This document shows, one piece after another, positions 25,356 through 34,001 of a stretch of DNA of 64,000 nucleotides. Position numbers and translations under genes: made by a program. Source of the DNA: Planctomycetota bacterium. GTDB lineage: Bacteria > Planctomycetota > Phycisphaerae > UBA1845 > UTPLA1. The notes under the pieces are model-generated. The model did no database searches and was not told the origin of the DNA. It saw only the letters and a program-made list of their open reading frames with translations. The first letter of the stretch is position 1, and every line of letters starts with the position of its first letter. The DNA lies in the NCBI GenBank assembly GCA_015654675.1, contig JAATGM010000004.1, forward strand, positions 1-64,000, in the 5' to 3' direction.

Positions 25356-26930
25356 TTATCGACCCGACTCATCCTGCAAACGCCCGCGCGCCACCCGGGC
25401 GAACGTCTCCCGCGGCGCCGCGCGACCCGTCCACGTCTCAAATTGCCTCGCCGCCTGCTCGATAAACATCTCCAGTCCCCCCACCACACGGCAACCGACT
25501 CCCGCCGCCTCGCGCACCAGCCGCGTCTCCATCGGATTATAGATTGTGTCAAAAACCGCCAGCCCCGGTTCAAGCCCTTCTACCGCCAAAGGCGTCTCAT
25601 CCACCGCCGGATACATTCCCACGCTCGTAGCATTCACCAACAGCGCCGCGCCCTTAGCGGACCGTTGCTCCCAGCTTCCCCACTCGCCCCCAAACGCCTC
25701 GGCCAACCCCCGCGCCCGCTCTGCATCTCGATTGAAAATCCTCACCTGCGCCCCAGCCGCCGTCAGCCCGGCCACAATCGCCCGCGCCACCCCACCCGCC
25801 CCCAGCACCACGCATGACAAATCCGTCAACTTCCCATCGCGCCGATCGAGCAGCCCCACGATCGACTCCATCGCCGCCGCGCAATCCGTATTGCTCGCCG
25901 ACAACTTCCCGTTCGGCAAAACCGCCAGTGTATTTGCCGCCCCAATTCGCTCCGCGATCGAGTCCACCTCTCCGCCCAACTCGCGCGTCAGCCGCAGCGT
26001 ATGCTCCTTGTGCGGAATCGTCACACTCAACCCGCCCAGCCCAGACCACGGCCGCGCCAGCGCCTCCACCACAAACGCCTTCAACGACTCATACGCCGGT
26101 TCGATCGCCAGCGGCACATACACCGCATCAACCCCCGCCTCCGAGAACCCGGCATTGTGCAGGTGCGGACTCAGTGAGTGCTCCACCGGCCAACCCGCCA
26201 ACCCATAAACCCGCGTCGCCTCCCCGATCGCATCCCACCGATAAAGCCCCTTCAACTCCCCCAGCGTCAGTTGCCCGGGCGCCGCCAAGCGCTCCGCCGC
26301 AACGGCCGCATACACCGCAAACCCACCGAATTTCCGCGCCAAAACCCGTGACAGGCCGCCATTCTCCCCCATGCAAAGCGCCGTCACTGGCCGCGGCGCG
26401 GATCGCACCAATTCAATCGCCTCAAAATTATCCCGCACCGTCCGCGCCCGCCAAACCAGCTTGACGACCTCCGCGCGCTCTTCGTCCAGCATCGCCGCCA
26501 GCGTCGTCATCAGCTTCGCCGGCCGCCCGTTAAAGTCGTGCATCGAGAGAATCATCCGCCGCCCCGCGGCCTCCTCGCCCAGCGCCAGCCCAATCTTCTG
26601 CCGGATATTCGCCGACTTCTGCCACGTAGCCCACTCCACGTCGATGTAATCCGCCGACGGCGCCAGCGCAATCAACCGGCTCATCCGCTCAACTTCATCC
26701 CCATCCCACGCCCCGCCCTCCGCCGCCGACCGAATCGTCAAAATCAGCGGCATCCCGGCCGGCCGCGACTCCGCCACGCTCCGAATGATTACATCCTCGG
26801 AATCCCCCAGATGATCCACCCGCAACTCAATCGCATCGCATCCGGCCGCAACCGCCGCCGAAATATCCGCGGCCGCTTCCTGCGGGCTCGTCGCGGCAAT
26901 CGAAGCAACCAAAAGCGTCATGCCCGACAT
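25356..26930 (-). CDS. aroDE: fused 3-dehydroquinate dehydratase (type I) / shikimate dehydrogenase
   Basis: The 524-residue protein joins two enzymes. Residues 1-220 are type I AroD, with the catalytic His in ILSMHDFNGRP and the Schiff-base Lys in EVVKLVWRA. Residues 235-510 are AroE, with the shikimate-binding PVEHSLSPHLHNAGF, the catalytic Lys in SVTIPHKEHTL, the NADP motif VVLGAGGVARAI and NATSVGMYP. It converts dehydroquinate to shikimate through one polypeptide, as in the plant enzyme. ATG 26930 or 26921 fits the domain start; the 33 residues before them are unlike the family. Confidence 0.95.
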   Translation of the reverse strand: MSGMTLLVASIAATSPQEAAADISAAVAAGCDAIELRVDHLGDSEDVIIRSVAESRPAGMPLILTIRSAAEGGAWDGDEVERMSRLIALAPSADYIDVEWATWQKSANIRQKIGLALGEEAAGRRMILSMHDFNGRPAKLMTTLAAMLDEERAEVVKLVWRARTVRDNFEAIELVRSAPRPVTALCMGENGGLSRVLARKFGGFAVYAAVAAERLAAPGQLTLGELKGLYRWDAIGEATRVYGLAGWPVEHSLSPHLHNAGFSEAGVDAVYVPLAIEPAYESLKAFVVEALARPWSGLGGLSVTIPHKEHTLRLTRELGGEVDSIAERIGAANTLAVLPNGKLSASNTDCAAAMESIVGLLDRRDGKLTDLSCVVLGAGGVARAIVAGLTAAGAQVRIFNRDAERARGLAEAFGGEWGSWEQRSAKGAALLVNATSVGMYPAVDETPLAVEGLEPGLAVFDTIYNPMETRLVREAAGVGCRVVGGLEMFIEQAARQFETWTGRAAPRETFARVARGRLQDESGR

Positions 26931-26988
26931 GTTAGCGGCCAACCCGCCCGAGTGAATGCGGGTAACATCCGAAGGTCGGATCAAGCAC

Positions 26989-27681
26989 ATGCCTCGAAAG
27001 ACCCTGACGCTCCGCGAAATCATCGACACCCTCGAAGCGCACTACGGACCGCCCCCGGGCCCCGAATCAAGCGACCCCTTCGAACTCATCCTCCTCGAAA
27101 ACGTCGCCTACCTCGTCGACGACACCCGCCGCCTCGAAGTCTGGACCACCTTCAAGCGCCAATTCGGAACCAAACCGGCCAACATCCGCGAAGCCCCCAC
27201 CGGCGCCATCGCCAAGGTCATCGAACGCGGCGGAATGCAACCCGAGCGCCGCGCCGAAAAACTGAAGGACGCAGCCGAAATCGCATTCACCGAGTTCAAG
27301 GGCAATCTGCGAAGCGTCCTCGCACTACCGGAGAAGCAAGCCCGCAAAGCCCTGATGAAATTCCCCGGCATCGGCGAACCCGGCGCCGACAAACTCCTCC
27401 TCTTCACGGGCACGCTCCCCGTCCTGGCCCTCGACTCCAACGGCCTCCGCGCCCTGCTCCGCCTCGGCTTCGGCAACGAATCCCCCAACTACGCAACCAC
27501 CTACCGCTCAGTCCAGGAAGCTGTGGCGAAGCAAGTCGGCAACGATTGCGAATGGCTGATCGAAGCCCACCAACTCCTACGCCAGCACGGCCAAACCCTC
27601 TGCAAGCGATCCTCCCCCAAATGCAAGCAGTGCCCCCTCTTCACCAAATGCCCCGCCGCTCCCCAATTCGCTCGCGCGTGA
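26989..27681 (+). CDS. HhH-GPD DNA glycosylase with a [4Fe-4S] loop (Nth/MutY superfamily)
   Basis: The 230-residue protein has a helix-hairpin-helix (ALMKFPGIGEPGADKL), the catalytic Asp in VLALDSNGLRALLRLG, and a C-terminal Cys-X6-Cys-X2-Cys-X5-Cys cluster (CKRSSPKCKQCPLFTKC). It removes damaged or mismatched bases. In Nth the HhH reads GVGxKT with the lyase Lys; here that position is Pro/Gly (GIGEPG), so it may be a monofunctional glycosylase. ATG 26989 is chosen; the frame is open to 26956. It is divergent from aroDE. Confidence 0.88.
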   Translation: MPRKTLTLREIIDTLEAHYGPPPGPESSDPFELILLENVAYLVDDTRRLEVWTTFKRQFGTKPANIREAPTGAIAKVIERGGMQPERRAEKLKDAAEIAFTEFKGNLRSVLALPEKQARKALMKFPGIGEPGADKLLLFTGTLPVLALDSNGLRALLRLGFGNESPNYATTYRSVQEAVAKQVGNDCEWLIEAHQLLRQHGQTLCKRSSPKCKQCPLFTKCPAAPQFARA

Positions 27682-27738
27682 TTCCCTTCTCGCACATCGC
27701 TTCCATGCTTCTCGCGACGATCAGGCTGGTCGCACCCG

Positions 27739-27766
27739 CCGACAACCCTCTTCCGCGCGATATACT
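27739..27766 (+). promoter_or_regulatory. probable promoter of hppD
   Basis: CCGACA (27739-27744), a 16-base spacer and TATACT (27761-27766). The -10 matches five of six consensus bases and lies 31 bases before the hppD ATG. Confidence 0.55.
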
Positions 27767-27797
27767 ACGTTGTCGAACCGAAAGGCAGGCCCACGTT

Positions 27798-28943
27798 ATG
27801 ACCACCGCCACCCACCCCAATCCCCAGACAACCCCGCAACCCGCCACCGACTTCCTCCCCATCGACGCCTGGGACCACGTCGAGTTCTTTGTCGGCAACG
27901 CCCTCCAGGCCGCCCAGTACTATCGCAACCTCTTCGGCTTCGAAATCGTCGCCTACGCCGGCCTCGAAACCGGCCTCCGCGACCGCGCCAGCTACGTCCT
28001 TAAGCAGAACAACATCACTTTCGTCCTCACCACCGCCCTGCAACCCGATTCCGAAATCGCCCTCCACTGCCTCAAGCACGGCGACGGTGTTAAATCCATC
28101 GCCCTGCGCGTCAAAGATGTCGAAAAAGCAATTCGCGCCGTCAAAGACCGCCACGCCACCATCGTCCAGCAGCCCACCACGCTCAAAGACACCCACGGCG
28201 AAGTCGTCGTCGCGTCAATCAAAACCTACGGCGAAACCCTCCACACCTTCATCCAGCGCGAGGCCTACAAAGGCCCCTTCCTCCCCGGCTTCCAGAAATT
28301 CGAGATGCCGAAGGAGGCCCGCAAAGTCGAGCCCGTCGGCCTGCAGGTCATCGATCACATGGTCGGCAACGTCGAGCTCCGCGCAATGAACTTCTGGGTC
28401 GATTTCTACCGCGACGTGATGGGCTTCGAGCAGCTCGCCCACTTCGACGACAAGCAGATCAGCACCGAATACTCCGCCCTCATGTCCAAGGTCATGACCG
28501 ACGGTAAAGGCAAAGTGAAGTTCCCCATTAACGAACCCGCCGAAGGCCGGCGTAAGAGCCAGATCGAGGAATACCTCGACTATTACAAAGGCCCCGGCGT
28601 CCAGCACGCCGCCCTGCTCACCGGCGACATCTTCGAAACTGTCCGCCGCCTCCGCACCAACGGCATGCGCTTCCTCCGCGTCCCCGATACCTATTACGAA
28701 GCCCTCCCCGCCCGCGTCGGTCCCATCAAAGAAGACATCAATGTCATGAAAGAGCTCGGCATCCTCTTCGACCGCGATGAAGAGGGCTACCTCCTCCAGA
28801 TCTTCACCCAGCCCGTGCAGGACCGGCCGACGCTTTTCTACGAAGTCATCGAACGCCACGGCTCGCGCGGCTTCGGAATCGGCAACTTCAAGGCCCTCTT
28901 CGTCTCCATCGAGGAAGAACAAAAGCGCCGCGGCAACCTCTAG
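27798..28943 (+). CDS. hppD: 4-hydroxyphenylpyruvate dioxygenase
   Basis: The 381-residue two-domain vicinal-oxygen-chelate enzyme makes homogentisate from 4-hydroxyphenylpyruvate. The iron ligands are the His in VIDHMVGNVE, the His in GVQHAALLTGD and the Glu in LFYEVIERHG. The C-terminal gate helix region RGFGIGNFKALF is present. The frame is open far upstream (to 26538), but family homology begins soon after ATG 27798, which follows a promoter-like sequence. With paaABCD it indicates aromatic amino acid breakdown. No homogentisate dioxygenase is in the window. Confidence 0.95.
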   Translation: MTTATHPNPQTTPQPATDFLPIDAWDHVEFFVGNALQAAQYYRNLFGFEIVAYAGLETGLRDRASYVLKQNNITFVLTTALQPDSEIALHCLKHGDGVKSIALRVKDVEKAIRAVKDRHATIVQQPTTLKDTHGEVVVASIKTYGETLHTFIQREAYKGPFLPGFQKFEMPKEARKVEPVGLQVIDHMVGNVELRAMNFWVDFYRDVMGFEQLAHFDDKQISTEYSALMSKVMTDGKGKVKFPINEPAEGRRKSQIEEYLDYYKGPGVQHAALLTGDIFETVRRLRTNGMRFLRVPDTYYEALPARVGPIKEDINVMKELGILFDRDEEGYLLQIFTQPVQDRPTLFYEVIERHGSRGFGIGNFKALFVSIEEEQKRRGNL

Positions 28944-29024
28944 CCCCGGTCCGGCCCGCCCGTTACTATTCCCGGCGCTTCGCAAGCAGGCCTCGCAGGT
29001 CAACGACCGAAGCTGGAGCCCCCG

Positions 29025-29246
29025 ATGAAAATCCTCCGAGCCAAGAAGTGGCTGATGCTCGCCGCCCTCGTCAGCGGCACCACATTCCAACTCACCGCCT
29101 GCCGCGATCAGGCCGGCCTCTTCGGCGAACGAGTCCTCTTCTCCAGCTTCTTCCTCCCCATCAACAACCAGATCGTCCTGGCCTATCAGGTCGTCGCGTC
29201 AACGCTTCAGCAGTTCATCGCCGGCCTCTTCATCCCCACCGTCTAG
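29025..29246 (+). CDS. small putative lipoprotein
   Basis: The 73-residue protein has a positively charged start (MKILRAKKW), a hydrophobic stretch and a lipobox-like LTAC near residue 26, followed by CRDQ. The rest is hydrophobic (SSFFLPINNQIVLAYQVVAS) and ends in GLFIPTV. GGAG stands 8 bases upstream of the ATG. I do not recognise a family. Lipidation and membrane location are predicted only. Confidence 0.5.
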   Translation: MKILRAKKWLMLAALVSGTTFQLTACRDQAGLFGERVLFSSFFLPINNQIVLAYQVVASTLQQFIAGLFIPTV

Positions 29247-29257
29247 TCGCCCACCGA

Positions 29258-29986
29258 CTAGTCGTTGCGAGCGCCGCCCTTTGCCTCAATCTGCCGTCGC
29301 TCCCAGATCTCCTCGGCCTCTGGCCGCCGCACATAAAGCGGCGTGACCGCCCGCACATCCGCAAACTCCCCTGCCTCCTTCATCCGCCACCCAATTCGCA
29401 ACACCGACTCCGCCCGCGGCATCCAGACGTCCTCGTCGAGCACATCAACGCCCGCCGCATCAACCGCCGCGCGGTGATAGCCGACGCCCTCTCCCATCAC
29501 CGCCAGCGGCCGCGGCAACGACGTCAGCCAGCCCCCCGGTTCGACCAACACCGGCTCCCCACACGACTCATACCACACTCCGCGCCGCTCAAACCATCCC
29601 GCAAAAACTTGCTTCCGCTTCGCATCCAGAATCACCGCCACGCGCGTCGGAGGCCGTCCGACCAGCCGCGCGTTGTCTGCGACCACCGCCAGCGACGGCA
29701 CAGCAACAACCCGCGCCCCCAGCCCCATCGCCAGATGCCGCGCCGTCGTCACCGCCACGCGCAGCCCGGTAAAGCTCCCCGGCCCGACCGACACATGCAC
29801 CTGCCCGATGGATCGCCGCTCCCACCCCGCCTCCGCGCACAGCCGGTCGATCGCCGGCAGCAACTCAACCGCGTGCCGCGCATCCGCCGAAAAAGTCGCC
29901 ACTCCACGCAAGTCCGGTCCCTCTCCAACCGCCACGCTCCCGCGCCGGCAGGACGTCTCAATCGCAATAACCCGCTCCGATTTCAT
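29258..29986 (-). CDS. tsaB: tRNA threonylcarbamoyladenosine biosynthesis protein TsaB
   Basis: The 242-residue ASKHA-fold protein has IAIETSCRRGSVAVGEG at the start and the TsaB hallmark VSVGPGSFTGLRVAVTTA near residue 70. TsaB is the inactive partner that, with TsaD and TsaE, transfers threonylcarbamoyl to A37 of ANN-decoding tRNAs. The C-terminal VTPLYVRRPEAEE is also typical. The other tsa genes are not in the window. Confidence 0.93.
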   Translation of the reverse strand: MKSERVIAIETSCRRGSVAVGEGPDLRGVATFSADARHAVELLPAIDRLCAEAGWERRSIGQVHVSVGPGSFTGLRVAVTTARHLAMGLGARVVAVPSLAVVADNARLVGRPPTRVAVILDAKRKQVFAGWFERRGVWYESCGEPVLVEPGGWLTSLPRPLAVMGEGVGYHRAAVDAAGVDVLDEDVWMPRAESVLRIGWRMKEAGEFADVRAVTPLYVRRPEAEEIWERRQIEAKGGARND

Positions 29987-30180
29987 CGCAGCTCGCCTCG
30001 GGCCTGAACATCCGGCGGCCTTCGCATCGCCGACCCGGAAGTCGTAAGATAAGCCCTTTCGGGAAGGATACCTGTGCCAACGCCGAAAAACGGCCCTCCC
30101 GATGGTGCCATCCGAGCGCTACGCCCTCCCCGGGCGAACAAGAGAAAAGCCCGAACGGGTGGCGGGTTGAGATCGATGCA

Positions 30181-30198
30181 GTCCCGGCGCGCCGGGAC
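30181..30198 (+). promoter_or_regulatory. perfect 18-bp inverted repeat in the leader of the ACT-domain gene
   Basis: GTCCCGGCGCGCCGGGAC is a perfect palindrome ending 6 bases before the AAAGGAG ribosome site. A second hairpin (CGGGC 30131-30135 pairing with GCCCG 30149-30153) precedes it. A DNA operator or an RNA control element is possible. Confidence 0.45.
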
Positions 30199-30217
30199 TC
30201 ACTAAAGGAGTCCACCC

Positions 30218-30736
30218 ATGGGTGTTACGGTCAAGCGGGCCAATCTCTGGCGATCCGAAACGCGGAACTCACCGGGCATGCTTGCCCGCACTTTGCATCC
30301 GCTGGCCGACTCTAAACAGGACCTCCAGATCGTGATCGGCTATACCTATCCCGACCGCGAGTCGGCCGCCATCGAAGTCTTCCCCGTCGAAGGCGCCGAT
30401 GCCAAAACCGCCGCCCGCCGCGCCGGCCTCGAAAGCTGCAACTTCCCCTGCCTCGTCGTCACCGGCGACAACCGCGCCGGCCTCAGCTACCAGATCGCCC
30501 ACAGCTTGGCCGACGCAGGCGTCAACCTCAATTTCTTCATCGCCCAGAAAATCGGTAAGCAATACACCGCCCTCTTCGGATTCGAAGCCGAGTCCGAAGC
30601 CGATCTCGCCGTCAAAATCATCCGCAAAGTCGCGGCCGGCGCTTCGGCCGTTTCAATCGACAAACCGGCCGCACGCACGCCGGCTCGAAAACCGCGTCGC
30701 GCGCCGCGGCGCTCAAACCAAACCGCACGCGTCTAG
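30218..30736 (+). CDS. ACT-domain-like protein of unknown role
   Basis: The 172-residue protein appears to contain two ACT-type beta-alpha-beta-beta-alpha-beta units. The first is SETRNSPGMLARTLHPLAD, the second is VTGDNRAGLSYQIAHSLAD followed by GVNLNFFIAQKIG. A basic, Pro/Arg-rich tail ends the protein. Tandem ACT proteins bind amino acids and regulate enzymes or translation. AAAGGAG stands 7 bases before the ATG, behind a structured leader. No catalytic domain is attached, so it is probably a stand-alone regulator. Confidence 0.7.
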   Translation: MGVTVKRANLWRSETRNSPGMLARTLHPLADSKQDLQIVIGYTYPDRESAAIEVFPVEGADAKTAARRAGLESCNFPCLVVTGDNRAGLSYQIAHSLADAGVNLNFFIAQKIGKQYTALFGFEAESEADLAVKIIRKVAAGASAVSIDKPAARTPARKPRRAPRRSNQTARV

Positions 30737-30759
30737 TCGCTCAGAGGAACTTCAAAGCC

Positions 30760-31884
30760 ATGATTCGCAATTCGGTCTCCGTCCTGATTCTTGCAACGCT
30801 GGCCCTCTCATCGAACCTCAACGCCCAGGCCCCCGCCTCGGCGCCGGCGGCGCCCAAGGCCGCCGCCCACGGCCCCAAGTTCGTCTGCACGAATTCTCCT
30901 TTCAACTTCGGCGCTGTCTGGGCCGGCTCTCGCATCGACCACAAGTTCCTCGTTCGCAACGACGGCGACGCCCCGCTCCAGATCCTCCAGGCCAAGCCCG
31001 CCTGCAGTTGCACCCTCGTCGGCGACTACCCGCGCATCATTCAGCCCGGCCAGACCGCCGAATTCCCCGCTATCCTCGACACCCGCCACAAGCACGATCA
31101 GACCGACGTCGCGCTCGACATCACCACCAACGAACCGCTCCCGATGCACAAGCTCGAAATCACCGGCTTCGTGAAAAACGCCCTCAAACTCGAGCCCGTC
31201 GGCTCCAACTGGTTTTACGGTATCAAGGACGGCAACCCCGAAACCCATACCATCACCCTTAGGAATGGCACCGAGAACGCCGTCCACCTCGAGCTCATCC
31301 CCATGCCGGCTACATCCGCCTTCAATGTCCAGCTTGCCGAAACCAAGCCCGGTCAGGAGTTCACCGCTACCGTCACCGCAAAAGGCCCCTTCAAGGATGG
31401 CTCGACGCAGGAGTTCGCCCAGATCCGCACCAGTATCCAGGAAGTCCCGATCTACAAGCTCGAGCTCAACGCCTTCAAGCCCCCGCGCATCCAAGTCAGT
31501 CCGCCCTACATGGGCGTCGACGGCAACCAGCGCGAAGTCCAGAAGCGACCGCTCGTCATCATGAACAACGGCAAGACGCCGCTGAACGTCGCTGACATCA
31601 CCGTCTCCAACGGCCTGTTCAATCCGCGCCTCGTGAAGAAAGACACCAACCGCTACGAGTTCGAAATCATCATCCCCCCCTTCTACCGCCCGACCGCCGA
31701 CGGCGAGACCATCATGTTCAACACCGACGACGCCGACATGAAGCAGATCTACGTCCGCGTCGTCCCCTCCGGAAATCCGCCTCCCATCGAGCTCGTCCCG
31801 GCCCAGTTCCGCGAAAACGCGCTCGGCAAAAAACTCCCGACCGTCACCGTCAAAGCCGTCGTCACGAGCGCTCCCTCGCTGTAA
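30760..31884 (+). CDS. exported DUF1573 protein
   Basis: The 374-residue protein has a signal peptide (ILATLALSSNLNAQAP) and a DUF1573 immunoglobulin-like unit (FNFGAVWAGSRIDHKFLVRN, then the characteristic KPACSCTLVGDY). Further beta-rich segments follow, with the motif VMNNG-like IMNNGKTPLNVADI near residue 270. DUF1573 proteins are periplasmic or surface proteins of unknown function, common in Planctomycetota and Bacteroidota. It starts 23 bases after the ACT gene, and its stop lies in a hairpin that leads into anmK. Confidence 0.85.
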   Translation: MIRNSVSVLILATLALSSNLNAQAPASAPAAPKAAAHGPKFVCTNSPFNFGAVWAGSRIDHKFLVRNDGDAPLQILQAKPACSCTLVGDYPRIIQPGQTAEFPAILDTRHKHDQTDVALDITTNEPLPMHKLEITGFVKNALKLEPVGSNWFYGIKDGNPETHTITLRNGTENAVHLELIPMPATSAFNVQLAETKPGQEFTATVTAKGPFKDGSTQEFAQIRTSIQEVPIYKLELNAFKPPRIQVSPPYMGVDGNQREVQKRPLVIMNNGKTPLNVADITVSNGLFNPRLVKKDTNRYEFEIIIPPFYRPTADGETIMFNTDDADMKQIYVRVVPSGNPPPIELVPAQFRENALGKKLPTVTVKAVVTSAPSL

Positions 31885-31903
31885 CCTGCCCGCCTGGCAG
31901 GTT
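31883..31903 (+). promoter_or_regulatory. hairpin at the DUF1573/anmK junction
   Basis: AACCTGCC, 5-base loop, GGCAGGTT: perfect 8-bp arms. The left arm includes part of the upstream TAA stop, and the right arm holds the purine-rich stretch just before the anmK ATG (31907). It could couple or limit anmK translation. Confidence 0.45.
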
Positions 31904-31906
31904 GAA

Positions 31907-33049
31907 ATGAATTACCGAATCGCAATCGGCCTCATGAGCGGAACCAGCGCCGACGGAATCGACGCCGTCGCCTGCCGCGTCACCGGCCGAGGCGACTCGA
32001 TGCGCGCCACCGTTCTATCGCGCCACTTCCAACCCTATCCGCCGCGCCTAGCCCGCGAACTCCTCGCCGTCATGGCGCCCGCAGCGACCACCACGGAAGC
32101 CATCTGCCGACTCGACGTCCAGATTGGCCGCGCCTTCGCGCAAGCCGCCGCCCAACTCATGCGAAAGTCTCGCCTCTCGCCGAAACAAGTCAGCGTCATC
32201 GGCTCGCACGGCCAGACCATCTGCCACCTCCCCGCCGAAGGCGCCACGCTCCAGATCGGCCGCGCCGCCGAAATCGCCGCCCGCACCGGCGTCCCCGTCG
32301 TCAGCGACTTCCGCTCGGCCGACATGGCCGTAGGCGGCCAGGGCGCGCCGCTCGTCCCCTGGACCGATTGGCTCCTCCTCCGCGACCCGCGCCGCTCGCG
32401 CGTAGTGCAGAACATCGGCGGAATCGCCAACCTCACTTGGCTCCCCGCCGGCGGCACCAGCGACCGTGTCATCGCCTTCGACACCGGCCCCGGCAACATG
32501 ATCATCGACGAGCTGGTTCGCACGTTCTCGAAAGGCCGCGAGTCCTTCGACCGCAACGGCCGCAAGGCCGCCCAGGGCCGAGTCGACCCCGACGTTCTCA
32601 GGGAATGGTCGCGTCATCCGTTCTTGCAGGCCCGCCCACCCAAGAGTTGCGGCCGCGAACAATTCGGTCGCGATTTCGTCGCCAACTCGCTCAAGCGCCA
32701 TCGCAGCAGCAAAATCCCGCCCAACGACTGGATCGCCACCGCCACCATGTTCACCGCCACCTCCATCGCCGCCGCCTGCCGGAACTTTCTCCCGCAGCGC
32801 GCCGCAATCGACGAACTCATCCTCTGCGGCGGCGGCGCAAAAAACCCCACCCTCCGTGCCTGGCTAGCCGCCATCCTCGGCCAAACGCGCGTCCGCACCA
32901 TCGACGAGCTCGGAATCCGTGCCTCCGACAAAGAGGCCCTCAGCTTCGCCCTCCTCGCCTGCGCCCGCATCGACGCAGTCCCCGCCAATCTTCCGCGCGT
33001 CACCGGCGCCCGCCGCCGCGTTATCCTCGGACAACTCTCGCACCCATGA
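31907..33049 (+). CDS. anmK: anhydro-N-acetylmuramic acid kinase
   Basis: The 380-residue ASKHA kinase starts with GLMSGTSADGIDAV, the ATP-binding signature. It has SVIGSHGQTICHLP, VVSDFRSADMAVGGQGAPL, VQNIGGIANLTWL and FDTGPGNMIID. It cleaves and phosphorylates 1,6-anhydro-MurNAc to MurNAc-6-phosphate. murQ, the next enzyme, follows 10 bases later, so this is a peptidoglycan-recycling unit. It implies a muropeptide cycle in this lineage. Confidence 0.96.
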   Translation: MNYRIAIGLMSGTSADGIDAVACRVTGRGDSMRATVLSRHFQPYPPRLARELLAVMAPAATTTEAICRLDVQIGRAFAQAAAQLMRKSRLSPKQVSVIGSHGQTICHLPAEGATLQIGRAAEIAARTGVPVVSDFRSADMAVGGQGAPLVPWTDWLLLRDPRRSRVVQNIGGIANLTWLPAGGTSDRVIAFDTGPGNMIIDELVRTFSKGRESFDRNGRKAAQGRVDPDVLREWSRHPFLQARPPKSCGREQFGRDFVANSLKRHRSSKIPPNDWIATATMFTATSIAAACRNFLPQRAAIDELILCGGGAKNPTLRAWLAAILGQTRVRTIDELGIRASDKEALSFALLACARIDAVPANLPRVTGARRRVILGQLSHP

Positions 33050-33059
33050 AAGGCCCCGC

Positions 33060-34001
33060 GTGACCGCCCACCACCCCAAGACCCGCGGACATCTCCCCAC
33101 CGAGCAGCGCAACCCGCGCTCGACGAAAATCGATCGCCTCCCGCTCGAAGCCGCCGTCCGCCTCGTCAACGACGAAGACGCACGCATCGCCGCCGCCGTC
33201 CGTCGCGCCGCCCCCGCTATCACCCGCGCCATCAAGCTCGTCGAAAACGCCTGGTGCAGCGGCGGCTCCCTCATCTACGTCGGCGCTGGCACCAGCGGCC
33301 GCCTCGGCGTCCTCGACGCCGCCGAATGCCCGCCTACCTTTCGTAGCGACCCGCGCATGGTCCAGGGCCTCATCGCCGGCGGCCGCCGCGCCCTGCAACG
33401 CGCCGTCGAAGGCGCCGAGGATGACGAACAAGCCGCCCGCGCCGACATCCGCAAGCTCAAGATCGGCCCAAACGACGTCGTCTTCGGAATCGCCACCGGC
33501 GGCACCACGCCGTACGTCCACGCCGCCCTCGCCGAAGCCCGCCGCCGCCGCGCCAAAACCATCTTCCTCGCCTGCGTCCCGAAGCAGCACGCCCGCGCCG
33601 CCGTCGACGTCGACATCCGCGTCGTCACCGGCCCCGAAATCCTCACCGGCTCCACCCGCATGAAAGCCGGCCTCGCGACGAAAATGGTCCTCAACACCAT
33701 CTCCACCCTCGCCATGGTCCGCATCGGCAAGGTCTACGAAAACCTGATGGTCGACCTCAACGCCTATGCCTGCCGCAAACTCACCGACCGCGCCACCCGC
33801 ATGCTTGCCACCCTCACCGGCCGCTCATACGCTGAATCTCACGAATTACTGCGAGCCGCGCGCGGAAAAGTGAAGACCGGCCTCGTCATGCACCGCCGCG
33901 CCGTATCGCACGACGCCGCCGAAAAACTGCTCGACCATCATCGCGGAAACGTCCGCGAAGCCCTCGCGCCCGCGCGTCACAAAGCAGGAAAGAAGCGATG
34001 A
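33060..34001 (+). CDS. murQ: N-acetylmuramic acid 6-phosphate etherase
   Basis: The 313-residue SIS-domain protein has STKIDRLPLEAAVRLVNDED, GAGTSGRLGVLDAAECPPTF, AVEGAEDD and TGPEILTGSTRMKAGLATKM, all MurQ hallmarks. It splits the lactyl ether of MurNAc-6-P to GlcNAc-6-P and D-lactate. GTG 33060, 10 bases after anmK, is the likely start; the frame is open farther upstream inside anmK. It overlaps the thioesterase ATG by 4 bases. Confidence 0.96.
   Translation: MTAHHPKTRGHLPTEQRNPRSTKIDRLPLEAAVRLVNDEDARIAAAVRRAAPAITRAIKLVENAWCSGGSLIYVGAGTSGRLGVLDAAECPPTFRSDPRMVQGLIAGGRRALQRAVEGAEDDEQAARADIRKLKIGPNDVVFGIATGGTTPYVHAALAEARRRRAKTIFLACVPKQHARAAVDVDIRVVTGPEILTGSTRMKAGLATKMVLNTISTLAMVRIGKVYENLMVDLNAYACRKLTDRATRMLATLTGRSYAESHELLRAARGKVKTGLVMHRRAVSHDAAEKLLDHHRGNVREALAPARHKAGKKR

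Noticed and set aside
26538-27797. Extended N-terminus of hppD
   Set aside because: The extension overlaps aroDE and the HhH glycosylase in another frame, with Arg-rich composition; the dioxygenase homology starts soon after 27798.
30060-30200. Small SRP RNA (4.5S)
   Set aside because: A GGAAGG stretch and hairpins suggested it, but the conserved symmetric loop with GGTCAGG and AGCAG is absent.
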